From: Saccharomyces uvarum
Taxonomy: Eukaryota > Ascomycota > Saccharomycetes > Saccharomycetales > Saccharomycetaceae
NCBI GenBank assembly: GCA_947243795.1
Contig: OX365928.1
Coordinates: 62,001 to 126,000, forward strand
Length of the DNA stretch: 64,000 nucleotides
Direction of reading: 5' to 3'
The translations under genes were made by a program, and so were the position numbers. A model generated the notes under the pieces. It made no database searches. It had not been told where the DNA came from and saw nothing but the letters and a program-made list of their open reading frames with translations. Positions 10,050-19,902 of this stretch are shown here, piece by piece; within the stretch, counting starts at the first letter, position 1, and each line of letters starts with the position of its first letter.

Positions 10050-12329
10050 CTATCTCAGTTTGTTTCTGATCTTAGTGGCTATTCGATGTCCCGCGGATTC
10101 CTTAATGTCGATCCCAAATGGCATCATATTAGTCTCTGCATTAGTTTCGCCATTTTCCAACTCTAATCCATCTCGAAGGCTCTTTCTGAAGGTGAACCCT
10201 TCTTCTTGTCTTAGTGTGTTATACTTGGACTTATACTGTGGCTTGATCATTGCTGAGGCAGGTATTGGTGGATAGTGTAACACCGCCGGCTTCTTGTACC
10301 ACCCCATCTTCGTTGGCTTAGGGTTTTCTGTGTCCGTCATTGGTGGCACACCGGTGAATCTTACTCTTCTGGTTGATATTTCGGTGGCGTTTGATTCCGA
10401 ATCCAGGTTCAGTGTTTCTATAGCCAAGGTTTCACCGCCATTCGCTGTCGGACCGCTTGATGATTTCACTGAGGGAGAGTTACTTATACTCGATACCTTT
10501 GGTGAGGGCGCCGACGACGAGGACACGGACGAAGAAGGTGTAGAGGCAGTTTTGTTCATCAAGTGTCGCACTGTGTCTTGCACAATTTTTTGGTTTAGGG
10601 TCATGGTCGAAGCCTGTAAGGAATTAGACCTTTGGTTATTGAGCTTTGAATGTGGCATTATTGGCGGATGCCTGGAAGAGTTCAAGTATGTTGTTTGTTG
10701 TTTGTTTGTATACGATTGTAAAGATGAAGATCTTGGCCTTCTACCGTTAACTATCTTCCTTCTCTCCGGGGACACTATGCCTTTCTTGATTTCTGCAGTT
10801 TTATTGATAGTAGTTGTCCTTGGGGGCGACAGTGACGGAGATCTTGATGAGGTCGAGGCAACATGCGCCCTTGCCCTTGTCCTGATGGCCTCTAAGGAGG
10901 GTTGTCTTGATGGGCTTGCCGAGGACATGGCGGAAGGAGATGGAGAAGAAGAGGCTGATAATTTGGAAATTGACGGTTTTTTCTTTAGCTTGCTTTTCGT
11001 GTTCTTAAGTTCTGTGTATGCCGTTTTATCTTTCGCCATTTTTTCGTTCAATAATTCTTGTAAATCGACATCTGTATCGTCAAAAGATTTGTAGTTTTTT
11101 TCAATATATTTCCAGCAATCCATCCAATTGGATAGCAGTGTCATGATAGATCTCAATTTCGGTATAATTTTGCTGATGTGATTATTAAACAATTCGATGA
11201 TTAAGCCGGGCTGGAGATGGAAAATAGGTGTTCTCAATAAATTATTATCCGCGCGAGTTGTTTGGGTCCAAATCTTCAGATCCTCTTGCAGTTCCCCCAA
11301 AGTCGAGAGCTCGTCACTCTGCGGGGACAATAAGACCATCAGCTCTTTGATCACCAGATCATACTGGTACGCGTTTTGACTGGACAATCTTGTCTTGACA
11401 TCCAGAAAATGTTGCTTGTTCGGCAGGAAAATTTGTCTGGAAAGACTGATGATGACACATAGCACAGACAAAACACGCAAGTGGAAGGTGTACATCCTGT
11501 GTAAGGTCCACTCCCAGTGTGGCAGGCCATTTTGTAAGTTTAATAGGGAAACTGGCCTTGTCTCCGAGAATTTCTGCAATTGGTTATAATATGTTCTCAA
11601 AACGGGAAAAATTTTCGAATGAATACACGAGTTGAACTTGTCCATGACTTGCCATTGCAACTTGTAAAAGGAGTAGGTCGACTTATCCCTTATCGGGTCG
11701 TTGATCAAGACAGCGAGGTCCAGTATCAGTGACATCTCCAACGGGTTTAACAAATCCTCAATGGCCGAAGTGTCTATGGGCAGCGAACGCGCCTTGTAAG
11801 CATCTCTCTCCAGCAGAATCTGTCTCAATTTTGCATTGTAGATCTTGGTGGCATTTTGCGCAATGCAGGAAAGAGAATTCAAAACCTTCCATTGTAACGA
11901 GTTATTATAAATGCACAATTTATAGTGTTCTAGGGGCACCTCCTCGGGAAACATCCAACCCTCGATATCGACGAAAGTTGTTGATAACTTCTGCTGTACA
12001 TCAGTCAGCTTCACCAATTGGAACCGGCAGAGCAAATGATACCTTTTGGCCAATACGGGGTTCACGCTAAATATTGGACCCTCACAAAGCGATAAGATGT
12101 AATTGACAAGGGGGATGATCGTGTACGAGTCGTTGTCCCCCTTCCTCTTCAAGTGCGGTACCAGCACGTTCAACAACCTGGTCAGCTCATTCAGCTTATA
12201 AAGAGCGTTCTTGTATTGAATCACCTTTATATCGAATGAGTCCAACGGAACCGAACCCTTGATTGGCGGAATAGAGGCTCCAGCAGCAGCCTTGGCAAGC
12301 ATTTTTTTCCTCCTTTGCACATCCACCAT
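10050..12329 (-). CDS. GIP4: Glc7 (PP1)-interacting regulatory protein Gip4
   Basis: Gip4 (also called FUN21) is a cytoplasmic regulatory subunit of the type-1 phosphatase Glc7. Its overproduction withdraws Glc7 from Ipl1/Aurora opposition and affects chromosome segregation. The 759 residues are close to the yeast length. The N-terminal ~430 residues are helical. The middle is Ser/Pro/Lys-rich and disordered (KLKKKPSISKLSASSSPSPS). Near the C-terminus RRVRFTGVPP contains an RVRF motif, the classic RVxF docking site for PP1. The start at 12329 (MVDVQRRKK) matches the known protein rather than the upstream in-frame codons. It shares a divergent promoter with SNC1. Confidence 0.95.
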   Translation of the reverse strand: MVDVQRRKKMLAKAAAGASIPPIKGSVPLDSFDIKVIQYKNALYKLNELTRLLNVLVPHLKRKGDNDSYTIIPLVNYILSLCEGPIFSVNPVLAKRYHLLCRFQLVKLTDVQQKLSTTFVDIEGWMFPEEVPLEHYKLCIYNNSLQWKVLNSLSCIAQNATKIYNAKLRQILLERDAYKARSLPIDTSAIEDLLNPLEMSLILDLAVLINDPIRDKSTYSFYKLQWQVMDKFNSCIHSKIFPVLRTYYNQLQKFSETRPVSLLNLQNGLPHWEWTLHRMYTFHLRVLSVLCVIISLSRQIFLPNKQHFLDVKTRLSSQNAYQYDLVIKELMVLLSPQSDELSTLGELQEDLKIWTQTTRADNNLLRTPIFHLQPGLIIELFNNHISKIIPKLRSIMTLLSNWMDCWKYIEKNYKSFDDTDVDLQELLNEKMAKDKTAYTELKNTKSKLKKKPSISKLSASSSPSPSAMSSASPSRQPSLEAIRTRARAHVASTSSRSPSLSPPRTTTINKTAEIKKGIVSPERRKIVNGRRPRSSSLQSYTNKQQTTYLNSSRHPPIMPHSKLNNQRSNSLQASTMTLNQKIVQDTVRHLMNKTASTPSSSVSSSSAPSPKVSSISNSPSVKSSSGPTANGGETLAIETLNLDSESNATEISTRRVRFTGVPPMTDTENPKPTKMGWYKKPAVLHYPPIPASAMIKPQYKSKYNTLRQEEGFTFRKSLRDGLELENGETNAETNMMPFGIDIKESAGHRIATKIRNKLR

Positions 12330-12581
12330 ACTAAAGCACACAACCAGTCTGAATCTTCAATGAACGGCCTCTAATTGCCCTCCCAGAACTATTCAGCTGT
12401 TGATACATCTCAAAACATTGGTCTTTATTATGCTTCTTCCCGCTCTTTTACCGGCAGCGGCCGGGTAGTTGCGCCTTTTAAGGGTCTTTCTTACAGCATA
12501 TATAAGAAATATCGCCAGGTATTAGTTCATCACTACGGTATTTGCGCAGAAAACGCAACAAAGGCAACGTATCCACCGTCC
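12330..12581. promoter_or_regulatory. GIP4/SNC1 divergent promoter with SNC1 TATA box
   Basis: The 252-bp spacer has a GC-rich core GCAGCGGCCGGGTAG around 12454-12470, close to but not an exact Reb1 site. TATATAAG at 12499-12506 is a canonical TATA box (TATAWAWR) about 76 bp before the SNC1 ATG. No gene is seen. Confidence 0.5.
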
Positions 12582-13042
12582 ATGTCGTCGTCTACTCCCT
12601 TTGACCCATATGCTATGCCCGAGCAGGATGAAGAGCGGCCTCAGAATGTTCAGTCCAAGTCCAAGACTGCTGAACTGCAAGCTGTAAGTACATAACAAAC
12701 CGCAGAGAGCTATCTAGTAAGAAGCGTTTTACTAACGGTATATGACACTACTGTATATACGTATACGTATGTATGTCGTTACTCTCATAGGAAATTGATG
12801 ATACTGTGGGGATAATGAGAGATAACATAAATAAAGTGGCGGAGAGAGGTGAAAGGTTAACGTCTATTGAGGATAAAGCCGATAACCTGGCTGTCTCCGC
12901 ACAAGGTTTCAAGAGGGGTGCCAACAAAGTGAGGAAGGCCATGTGGTATAAGGACCTGAAGATGAAAATGTGTTTGGCCCTCGTGATTATCATTTTGCTT
13001 GTCGTCATCGTCGTACCCATTGCTGTTCACTTCAGTCGGTAA
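12582..13042 (+). CDS. SNC1: Exocytic v-SNARE Snc1 (two exons)
   Basis: Snc1 is the synaptobrevin/VAMP-like R-SNARE of Golgi- and endosome-derived vesicles, pairing with Sso1/2 and Sec9 at the plasma membrane. Exon 1 is 12582-12683 (34 codons) and exon 2 is 12791-13042 (83 codons plus stop), giving 117 residues, the known length. The SNARE motif runs about 28-88 with zero-layer Arg53 (AERGERL). Cys95 before the membrane segment is the known palmitoylation site. The tail anchor spans 96-115 and ends HFSR. A variable N-terminus ([13 protein letters not shown]) differs from S. cerevisiae. Without splicing, translation would stop inside the intron. Confidence 0.97.
12684..12790 (+). other. SNC1: Spliceosomal intron of SNC1
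   Basis: The intron is 107 nt. It begins GTAAGT at 12684, carries the invariant yeast branch sequence TACTAAC at 12730-12736 and ends TAG at 12788-12790. Removal joins QA to EIDDTVG in frame, matching the known protein. I recall 113 nt for the S. cerevisiae intron. Confidence 0.95.
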
Positions 13043-13123
13043 AATCACTCGCAACTATACATAAGTTTCTTCCACATGTACTAAATATATATAGATAATA
13101 TGCGTATATGTACTTTGTTGTCT
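13043..13123. terminator. Shared 3' region of SNC1 and MYO4
   Basis: The 81-bp convergent spacer has AATATATATAG near 13084-13094 and GTATATGTAC near 13104-13113, typical yeast efficiency elements readable on both strands. Confidence 0.45.
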
Positions 13124-16100
13124 CTATTTTAAACTTAATTCTATAATTTTGCTGACGATGGCTAAGCCTTCTGCGTTGAAGCCACGAGGGATCTCATCAG
13201 CCCCATCGTGCAAGTGCTTCTTGATAGAGTCGAAATCGGTGGTGAGCATGATCTCCATCTTCCCAGGCAATGCCGAGTTTTCTCTCTTGACCAAGTTGGC
13301 TAAATAGTTCAAGATTTCGTTCGGTACGCCAACTTCGTTCTTGCTAGTGGGTTTGTACTTCAACAAGATCGCTTGTATTTGTGCGGGATTCAAAGCATAC
13401 CAGAAATCGAATAGCAATTTGAATTCCTTTAGGTTACTTATTTTCAACTGTAGGATCTTGACACTTTGAACCGTTTGAATAAGGTTAGAACGCACACCAT
13501 CGGTTTTTGGCTCAAACCATGCCATTAACTGTCTGATGTTCTTGTCCACTTCGTGCCCATACTTCCAGTTTAATGTGGGGCATTTGGTTATCAGGTCGTT
13601 GAATAGCACTACGTTCAAGTACTTCAAGATGTCATTGTAAATCTTCGTACGCACTGTACCACTGATTTTGAATTGATGCATAGCTGCGTCGAATTCATTT
13701 AAAAATGCACGTATCTCAGCAAACTTTTCATCTCTAGGGTTTGTAAACGTTTTTTCGTCTAACACCAGCTCACTGATTTTCATGTCCACTGAAACATGTT
13801 TCATCAACTTCACAAGCCAAATTGAATAAATCTTGTCAAACACCCTGACGGCTTCATTCTCCAACTCATTCAGATATAGTACAGCCAATCTATCCTTCTC
13901 ATCCTTGCCATCCCCGTCATACAGTGTTTTCTGATTGACAACAAACGGCGGGAATCGGGAAAGATTACTTAACCAAAAGATACCGCCCACCATGGTTTGG
14001 TCCTTTGGTAAATTCATAACAATGTTTTCAAAGGTCAACAACACCTTTGACATGAACTTGCTAGTTTGGATCAGTAACCCGTGTCTCACTAGACTGTTTA
14101 CAATTGTACTGATGGCTTGTACAGGACCCAAGGTACCGTTTTCATCCAATTCAGCAACATTAATTTTTTTCAAGAAACTTTCTGTAATTTCCAATGTGTA
14201 TCCGTTCAAATCCATTAATATTTCTAGTAAATCAGGATTTCCAGATTCTCTACGGATCACATTGACTAACTTTGATCTTTTCTGCTGTCCCGTGATTCCT
14301 AGACCTTTCATTTTATCGTTCTTGTTAGTGGAAGACGTAGGAGCGAAATCTTGCGTTACTACATTTTTGATAAACGATAGTTCTTGCTGCATCATATCGA
14401 TCTCATCGCCTAGACTTAAAAATTTCTTACCTTTGGAAGCAGCTAATTCTTGTTCATGCAAACGGATCATTACAGACTGCTTTTTTTTCCTCTCCTTCAG
14501 ATTATTTTGTTCATCCAAAGTGCTCATAATTTCACCTTGTAAGGTTTTTAACTCGGAGAGCTTGCTATTATAACCGCTCACTATCATTTCGTATTCGTGT
14601 CTTTCCTCAGAAGGAACATTGGATAAATCACCGTGTAGCAATTGTGTTAATCTTGTGTATGAGTCATTCAAAGTTTCTAAACCCAAAATGAAGGAGTTTC
14701 TGCATTCAATAGCCTCTTCTAATAGTCCGATCCCAAAATTTGTTTTAATATAGCGTTCCTCGGCTTCCCTCTTCAATTCTGCATATTGTTTTTGTGCCAA
14801 CTGCCTTCTTATGACACTCTGCATCAATACGGAGCTCTTTTTCAATGTTCTGTGATGCCTCTTGTGCCCATATGATCTAATATGGCTTTGGATGATAATC
14901 GTTGCCATGCGTGTAAATTGCTTATCTACATATTCGAGTACCAATTTTCTTTTACAGGTGCACTGTAGTTTTATTACCTGCTCAACAGCGTCTTTGAAGT
15001 ATTGATGTTTCCATTGTCCTCTGATGTTGGATTGAATTAAGATGGCGGCACGTGTCTTTAATTCATGATCGACTCTTGTACGAACCAATTGACTTCTGAT
15101 TTGATTTTGGCATCTCCTAATCGATTCCATAGTTTGCAAATATTGCTTTCTATAGTATCTTGCTCTCATCTTTTGTTGTATTGTAATGCAAATCTTAGTC
15201 ATTATATTGGTTCTTAATTTTTCCAAAAATGCAAGCATTCCAGCTTTGAAAAAAATCTTGGTGTTACCAATTTGATACTTGGCTGCATCATCGATAGAAG
15301 TATCTAATATAGATTGGCAAAACTCAACGATTTCTTCTTTTAAAACATCTGAATTGTAAAGGATCTTACTCCATTGGTCACGGTTTGTCAAGACGAAATA
15401 TCTTTGAATAAACTCTTCAAAAGTCCATCTCGATGGGAACCCTGCACAGGAAATTCTGATTGTTTCCAGTACACCACATGCTCTTAACTGAGATAAGACC
15501 ATTAAATTATTAAATTCCCAGGGTGTTTTCTCAGCATTTGGTTTTATGCAACGAATATACTGGACGTTGGTGGAATTGATGATTGCCATTAATTCACTTA
15601 AGGATTTTTTGAACATGGACCCCAAAGTTGGCTTCTTTTGACTTAGTCTTGTTGGAACCGTTGTGGTTGTTTTGGCAGCTTGTTCTTGAGACGCATCACC
15701 TTCCTTGGAGTCTCTATTTTCCAAAATCTGCTTCAAAATTGGATTTGTTGTGGCTTTGAAAACACACAAGTGACCCATGGAAACACTATCTCTGTTTTTT
15801 TCAATGAAACCTTCCACTTCATATGCGACATCAGTGGCATAGTGGCTTACTATAAATTTAGTCTGTCCAAATCTGGGTTTGGAGAAGACTTGGTTAGAGG
15901 GCGGCTTGCTGAAAGTAGAATATAGTTTTGAGGTCCATGATTCATCAGAACCTGATGGTAATCCACTCTCTTCATCTAGAAGGGAAAGTATACCTAACTT
16001 ATTTTCGATCAAATCTATGCAAGGTTGGTTATCGCTAAATTCGATGAAAGACCATTCGATTTCTTCCCTAACGTATTCTTCTTGCTCTAATTTGAAAACG

Positions 16101-17539
16101 TGCTGATTAAACTCTTGTTGTAATTTTTCATTGGCATAGTTTATACAAAACTGTTCAAACGAGTTTTTTTCAAAATGCTCAAATCCGTAAATATCTAAGA
16201 TACCAATAAAGGAACAAACTTGGTTTTGTTGGTCCAGTTTAGGATCGTATAAGGTTTTATTAATATTATCTACCAACCAATCAAAAAGCGTAGAATAGAT
16301 AAACTTCGCCACAGAGTCCTTGGCAATTAGTGCCTGATTATAGTTCAAATTAGTGATGATTTTTTCAGATCTGGTGACAATTTGCTTCTTGACGATCCAC
16401 TTGGCAAACTCGATGGCATCAATTTCTAGTAATTCACATGCGATTTGTAAATTTGGTTCATCGGATGATAAAGATGCATCGTTTCTTGTCATTTTCATTT
16501 CGATGTTACCAATATGTAACAGACCTGCAAGGACCTTGAAGATCCGAAACTGAGTCTCGTGGTCTATGCCGACCAATGCTAGGGCATCGGAAGTTATCTG
16601 ATATTCTTGGGCGTCGTCTATACCAACTATATCCGGTTCTCCGCCCTGATTTGTATAATGGTAGTCCTTAGCGGATGACAAATGCAATTCTTGTTTCAGC
16701 GGTTCTGGTAAACCTTCCAACATTTGGTAAAAAATATGGTAGTTTCTTTCTGTTTCCGGTTGGTAAACCAGTCTGGATTTCTCCAAAAGGTATGTTCTGA
16801 TCTTGGACCCTCTGATAGTGGTATCATCATCGAATAAGATTTGCAAGTACTTACCGAACCGCGATGAGTTATCGTTTCTAATGGTCTTTGCATTCCCAAA
16901 GGCTTCCATAATGGGGTTCGTGGCCAGGATTTGGCTCTCGATCTCAGACATCTCCATTTTTCCTTCTTGATCGTTGTTTTCCTGCACTGAGGCTAAGTAC
17001 CTCATAATGTATTTAGCAGACACGGTCTTACCAGCACCGGACTCACCACTAACGACGATCGTCTGGTTGGTCTTTTCCTTGGTAATGAACCTGTATGCCT
17101 CCTCTGCAATGGCAAAAAGATGCGGTTCCAATTCCTCCTTACGTTTGCTGGAATAGCTCTGTATCGTCTCGCGAGAGTACAGATGGTCGACTTCAGCAAA
17201 GGGGTTCGTAGCAATAAGAACAATACCAGAATAAGTGTAAATCTGCGAATCCAAGTACCTTTTCTTTATCGCATGCAGCACTGCAGGCTCGTTCAAATAC
17301 GACAGCGTGGTCAAGTCATGAGTGGATTCTAAGACAGGCGGGTTTCGCAGTACCGGCAACGTTGGATGATGTCCGTCGTCTTCCAGGCTGTCCGTCTCAA
17401 TGGACACAGTTTCACCGTCCTCCAACTTCAACTCCAAATGGTACGCACCGTCACAAAACTCATTCTGCGTGACTTCGCCGCCTATCCAACCTTGTTCTTT
17501 ATGCGGATACCAGCACCTAGTACCTATTTCAAAAGACAT
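13124..17539 (-). CDS. MYO4: Class V myosin heavy chain Myo4 (mRNA transport)
   Basis: Myo4 is the type V myosin that carries ASH1 and other mRNAs, with She2 and She3, and cortical ER along actin into the bud. The length is 1471 residues, the same as I recall for S. cerevisiae. Visible parts: an N-terminal SH3-like region, the P-loop GESGAGKT at 165-172, the motor domain to about 780 with the actin-binding region (FKKSLSELMAIINSTNVQYIRCIKPN), a lever arm of IQ motifs (about 780-920), a short coiled coil, and a globular cargo tail from about 1080. The coiled coil is short, fitting a motor that is monomeric until bound by She3. Confidence 0.98.
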   Translation of the reverse strand: MSFEIGTRCWYPHKEQGWIGGEVTQNEFCDGAYHLELKLEDGETVSIETDSLEDDGHHPTLPVLRNPPVLESTHDLTTLSYLNEPAVLHAIKKRYLDSQIYTYSGIVLIATNPFAEVDHLYSRETIQSYSSKRKEELEPHLFAIAEEAYRFITKEKTNQTIVVSGESGAGKTVSAKYIMRYLASVQENNDQEGKMEMSEIESQILATNPIMEAFGNAKTIRNDNSSRFGKYLQILFDDDTTIRGSKIRTYLLEKSRLVYQPETERNYHIFYQMLEGLPEPLKQELHLSSAKDYHYTNQGGEPDIVGIDDAQEYQITSDALALVGIDHETQFRIFKVLAGLLHIGNIEMKMTRNDASLSSDEPNLQIACELLEIDAIEFAKWIVKKQIVTRSEKIITNLNYNQALIAKDSVAKFIYSTLFDWLVDNINKTLYDPKLDQQNQVCSFIGILDIYGFEHFEKNSFEQFCINYANEKLQQEFNQHVFKLEQEEYVREEIEWSFIEFSDNQPCIDLIENKLGILSLLDEESGLPSGSDESWTSKLYSTFSKPPSNQVFSKPRFGQTKFIVSHYATDVAYEVEGFIEKNRDSVSMGHLCVFKATTNPILKQILENRDSKEGDASQEQAAKTTTTVPTRLSQKKPTLGSMFKKSLSELMAIINSTNVQYIRCIKPNAEKTPWEFNNLMVLSQLRACGVLETIRISCAGFPSRWTFEEFIQRYFVLTNRDQWSKILYNSDVLKEEIVEFCQSILDTSIDDAAKYQIGNTKIFFKAGMLAFLEKLRTNIMTKICITIQQKMRARYYRKQYLQTMESIRRCQNQIRSQLVRTRVDHELKTRAAILIQSNIRGQWKHQYFKDAVEQVIKLQCTCKRKLVLEYVDKQFTRMATIIIQSHIRSYGHKRHHRTLKKSSVLMQSVIRRQLAQKQYAELKREAEERYIKTNFGIGLLEEAIECRNSFILGLETLNDSYTRLTQLLHGDLSNVPSEERHEYEMIVSGYNSKLSELKTLQGEIMSTLDEQNNLKERKKKQSVMIRLHEQELAASKGKKFLSLGDEIDMMQQELSFIKNVVTQDFAPTSSTNKNDKMKGLGITGQQKRSKLVNVIRRESGNPDLLEILMDLNGYTLEITESFLKKINVAELDENGTLGPVQAISTIVNSLVRHGLLIQTSKFMSKVLLTFENIVMNLPKDQTMVGGIFWLSNLSRFPPFVVNQKTLYDGDGKDEKDRLAVLYLNELENEAVRVFDKIYSIWLVKLMKHVSVDMKISELVLDEKTFTNPRDEKFAEIRAFLNEFDAAMHQFKISGTVRTKIYNDILKYLNVVLFNDLITKCPTLNWKYGHEVDKNIRQLMAWFEPKTDGVRSNLIQTVQSVKILQLKISNLKEFKLLFDFWYALNPAQIQAILLKYKPTSKNEVGVPNEILNYLANLVKRENSALPGKMEIMLTTDFDSIKKHLHDGADEIPRGFNAEGLAIVSKIIELSLK

Positions 17540-18158
17540 GCGGGAGAGCTAATTGAACTTATTTTTTTTTTATTAGAATTAAGATGAACTATAAGAGAAA
17601 GAACAAAAGGGTATCGTATTAAAAGTATATTGTCTCGCCAAACTTGTACAACGTCTTCAGCTAAACAGAAAAAAAAAGAAGAGAGGGCAAAAAAAAAATA
17701 AGTCGATGGATCCCTAGAAATCAAGTAGCTGGGTATGCAGAAGCAGAAGAAAGGACCTAGATTCAAAGATGTGGTTTATCTCAATTGCAAACAGACCACT
17801 ATCACGAGACCCTTTTCTCATCTATCGCTACTATTCTTCGAGATTTTTCAGATTTTTTCAGATTTTTTCATTTTTTCCATTATCCTAAAGCCCTAAAGAA
17901 TGGTAAACAGCATATTTCGTTACCCGATCTCCAAATAGTAATTAACCTACTTTATTATTTAAACTTTATATTTATTACCCTGATTTATTAGAATTGACCC
18001 TAACTAAAACCATCAAAAGCCCTAATGACCGTTTTTTGAAATAAAAAAGGGGAGCAGTAATAAGGTTTTGTTCTATTGTTCTGGGATAATTGCTCCAAAG
18101 TATGAGATGTTAAAGTGGTCTTACAGATATTGTCCAGTCCAGTAGCTGCTCGGACAAT
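17540..18158. promoter_or_regulatory. MYO4/FRT2 divergent promoter with a Reb1 site
   Basis: This 619-bp spacer has no gene. TTACCCG at 17920-17926 is an exact Reb1 core, often found in nucleosome-free promoter gaps. A T-rich direct repeat (CAGATTTTTT copies around 17840-17870) flanks it. ATATTGTCC (18127-18135) and GGACAATAT (18152-18160) form a 9-bp inverted repeat that runs into the FRT2 ATG. Confidence 0.5.
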
Positions 18159-19718
18159 ATGCAAAATGCTCAAACCAGACGGTCTTCTACAGACTATAAA
18201 GCTGGCGGTGCAGGTGGTAGTAGCAAGGCTGGTATGAATAAGAGGCCCCTAGCGGATGTTGAGGGAGCAGACGCTGCGTTGGGTCACAAATCCACGGTGG
18301 CAAGTAAACCGAATGTGCGATGGCAAGCATCCCACAGCAATCTGGCTGCGCTGCATGACAAGGAGCAGAGGTACGAGGCAGAGCATCACCATGCTCGACA
18401 TAAGCTCCATCGCCAGGTCATCCCAGACTACACGTCTGCTTCGACTGCGATGTTCAGTGATTGTATGTTCAACACAGGACCGGAGAAAGTGCGGACTGCC
18501 AGCACGATGAATCCATCCGGACTTTCGCCAAAACACCCTTTCAACGTGGATGCCAGGTTCAAAGGGCCCTTCCCGCAGCACAATGTAGCGTCGAAGACTC
18601 TCGATGACGGGGCCATTGTTACAGACCATCTGACCTCTGTTCGGCAGCAGCAACCCCGGCAGCATTCAGCACATCACCACTATAAGCACAATGACAAGGA
18701 CGGCTTTAAGTCACCTGCCCAATCTTTCGTTAAGGACAAGAAAAGACTGGTCCATCGTTTTCTGAAATCAATGGCGCCTTCTCCATCCTCCCAATCTAAA
18801 GAACCTTCTAAGTTGGCTTCGCCTTTCAACCCCATATTGGCTGAGCCCAAGACCAAGCCCGATCCCACACTTTCCAAACGAACCCCCAGGCGGCATTCGC
18901 ATATATCAGGTACTGATTCAAGCTCACAGTTAGATATATCGCTACAAAGCTTGCTTTATCACGACCTAGAATCGTCTCCAAAGATACAGGTTTCCAGTTC
19001 AATCCTTTCCAATAATTCAAGCACATCCGTAGTTTCCAAATCCAAAGGACGTTCTTCAAGAGACGTGACAGCTTCGTCGTCGTCCTCATTGTCGTCGTCA
19101 TCCTCGCTGTCGACATCCTTCTCGCAGTCTTTGGCCGTTGATATACTTGAACCCCCTGGCAACAATAAGTTCAGTAGCTCGAATCTCTCGCTAAACTCCG
19201 ACGAATTGGACTACTATCAGCGCCATATTGCATTGCAATTGCAACAAACCGAAATCCTACTGAAACATAACTTGAAGGACATAGTCTTAAAAGACGAAGC
19301 TGACTTGACTAAGAACACCACCAACTTCGACAAGATCATTAAGGACCTGAGGGACCTGAGATCTAAGACCATTGGATGGAAAGAACTCATTGAAGAGGAC
19401 TATCTGATGAATTTACAACAGGATTTCGATAAAGGGAATTCCGAATCGTTCGAATCACGTCTAACTGATACTATAAATACAAACGTTGCCAAATTACAAA
19501 AGTTAGAGGATAGAGTGGCTTTTTGCAAGGAAAGGTTGGTTGCCAGAAAGGAAACGATGAGGAAAATGGAAAGCCTTTTATCTTTGGAGAGTTCTTTGAT
19601 GATTTCCAAGAAAAATTTAAAATTCATGTACAAATACCGGAACGAGGCTCTCGATCTGGCTTCCCTAGTCATCATCGTTGTAATATGCTACGTTTTAAAA
19701 CATCTAATATGGCATTAA
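18159..19718 (+). CDS. FRT2: Tail-anchored ER membrane protein Frt2
   Basis: Frt2 is a tail-anchored ER membrane protein that partners Frt1, a calcineurin target, and supports growth under sodium, alkaline and cell-wall stress. Here it has 519 residues (528 recalled for S. cerevisiae). The N-terminal two thirds are disordered and rich in Ser, His and Lys, with serine runs near 300-325 ([15 protein letters not shown]). A coiled-coil-prone region follows (about 345-475). The single C-terminal membrane segment is LASLVIIVVICYVL, with only a short lumenal tail. This is among the most diverged proteins in the window, but block matches such as VIPDYTSASTAMFSDCMFN and ELDYYQRHI secure the identity. 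Confidence 0.95.
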   Translation: MQNAQTRRSSTDYKAGGAGGSSKAGMNKRPLADVEGADAALGHKSTVASKPNVRWQASHSNLAALHDKEQRYEAEHHHARHKLHRQVIPDYTSASTAMFSDCMFNTGPEKVRTASTMNPSGLSPKHPFNVDARFKGPFPQHNVASKTLDDGAIVTDHLTSVRQQQPRQHSAHHHYKHNDKDGFKSPAQSFVKDKKRLVHRFLKSMAPSPSSQSKEPSKLASPFNPILAEPKTKPDPTLSKRTPRRHSHISGTDSSSQLDISLQSLLYHDLESSPKIQVSSSILSNNSSTSVVSKSKGRSSRDVTASSSSSLSSSSSLSTSFSQSLAVDILEPPGNNKFSSSNLSLNSDELDYYQRHIALQLQQTEILLKHNLKDIVLKDEADLTKNTTNFDKIIKDLRDLRSKTIGWKELIEEDYLMNLQQDFDKGNSESFESRLTDTINTNVAKLQKLEDRVAFCKERLVARKETMRKMESLLSLESSLMISKKNLKFMYKYRNEALDLASLVIIVVICYVLKHLIWH

Positions 19719-19902
19719 ATAAAAATATATATATATGTGTATCTTTTTCGCGTATAATCTGTAAATGTATAAACATGTTCCTTTTGGCACTTTTAATCAA
19801 AAGAAAGGATGAGGTAAAAAAGAATAGTGTAAATATAAGTTTGAGGCGTCAAAAGGGAACGGTACAGAAAGGAAAACAATCAATCAAACATTCCAGTGAA
19901 TA
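19719..19902 (+). other. Tandem spacer: FRT2 3' end and SAW1 promoter
   Basis: The 184-bp spacer holds ATATATATATATGTG just after the FRT2 stop, a typical 3' efficiency element. I see no named promoter motif for SAW1. Confidence 0.4.

Noticed and set aside
10294-11094. 266-codon plus-strand frame inside GIP4
   Set aside because: Antisense to the Ser-rich part of GIP4. It starts in coding DNA without a promoter and has no recognisable domain.
12375-12695. Unspliced frame through the SNC1 start into its intron
   Set aside because: It stops inside the intron and starts upstream of the true ATG. The consensus splice and branch sites give the known 117-residue protein.
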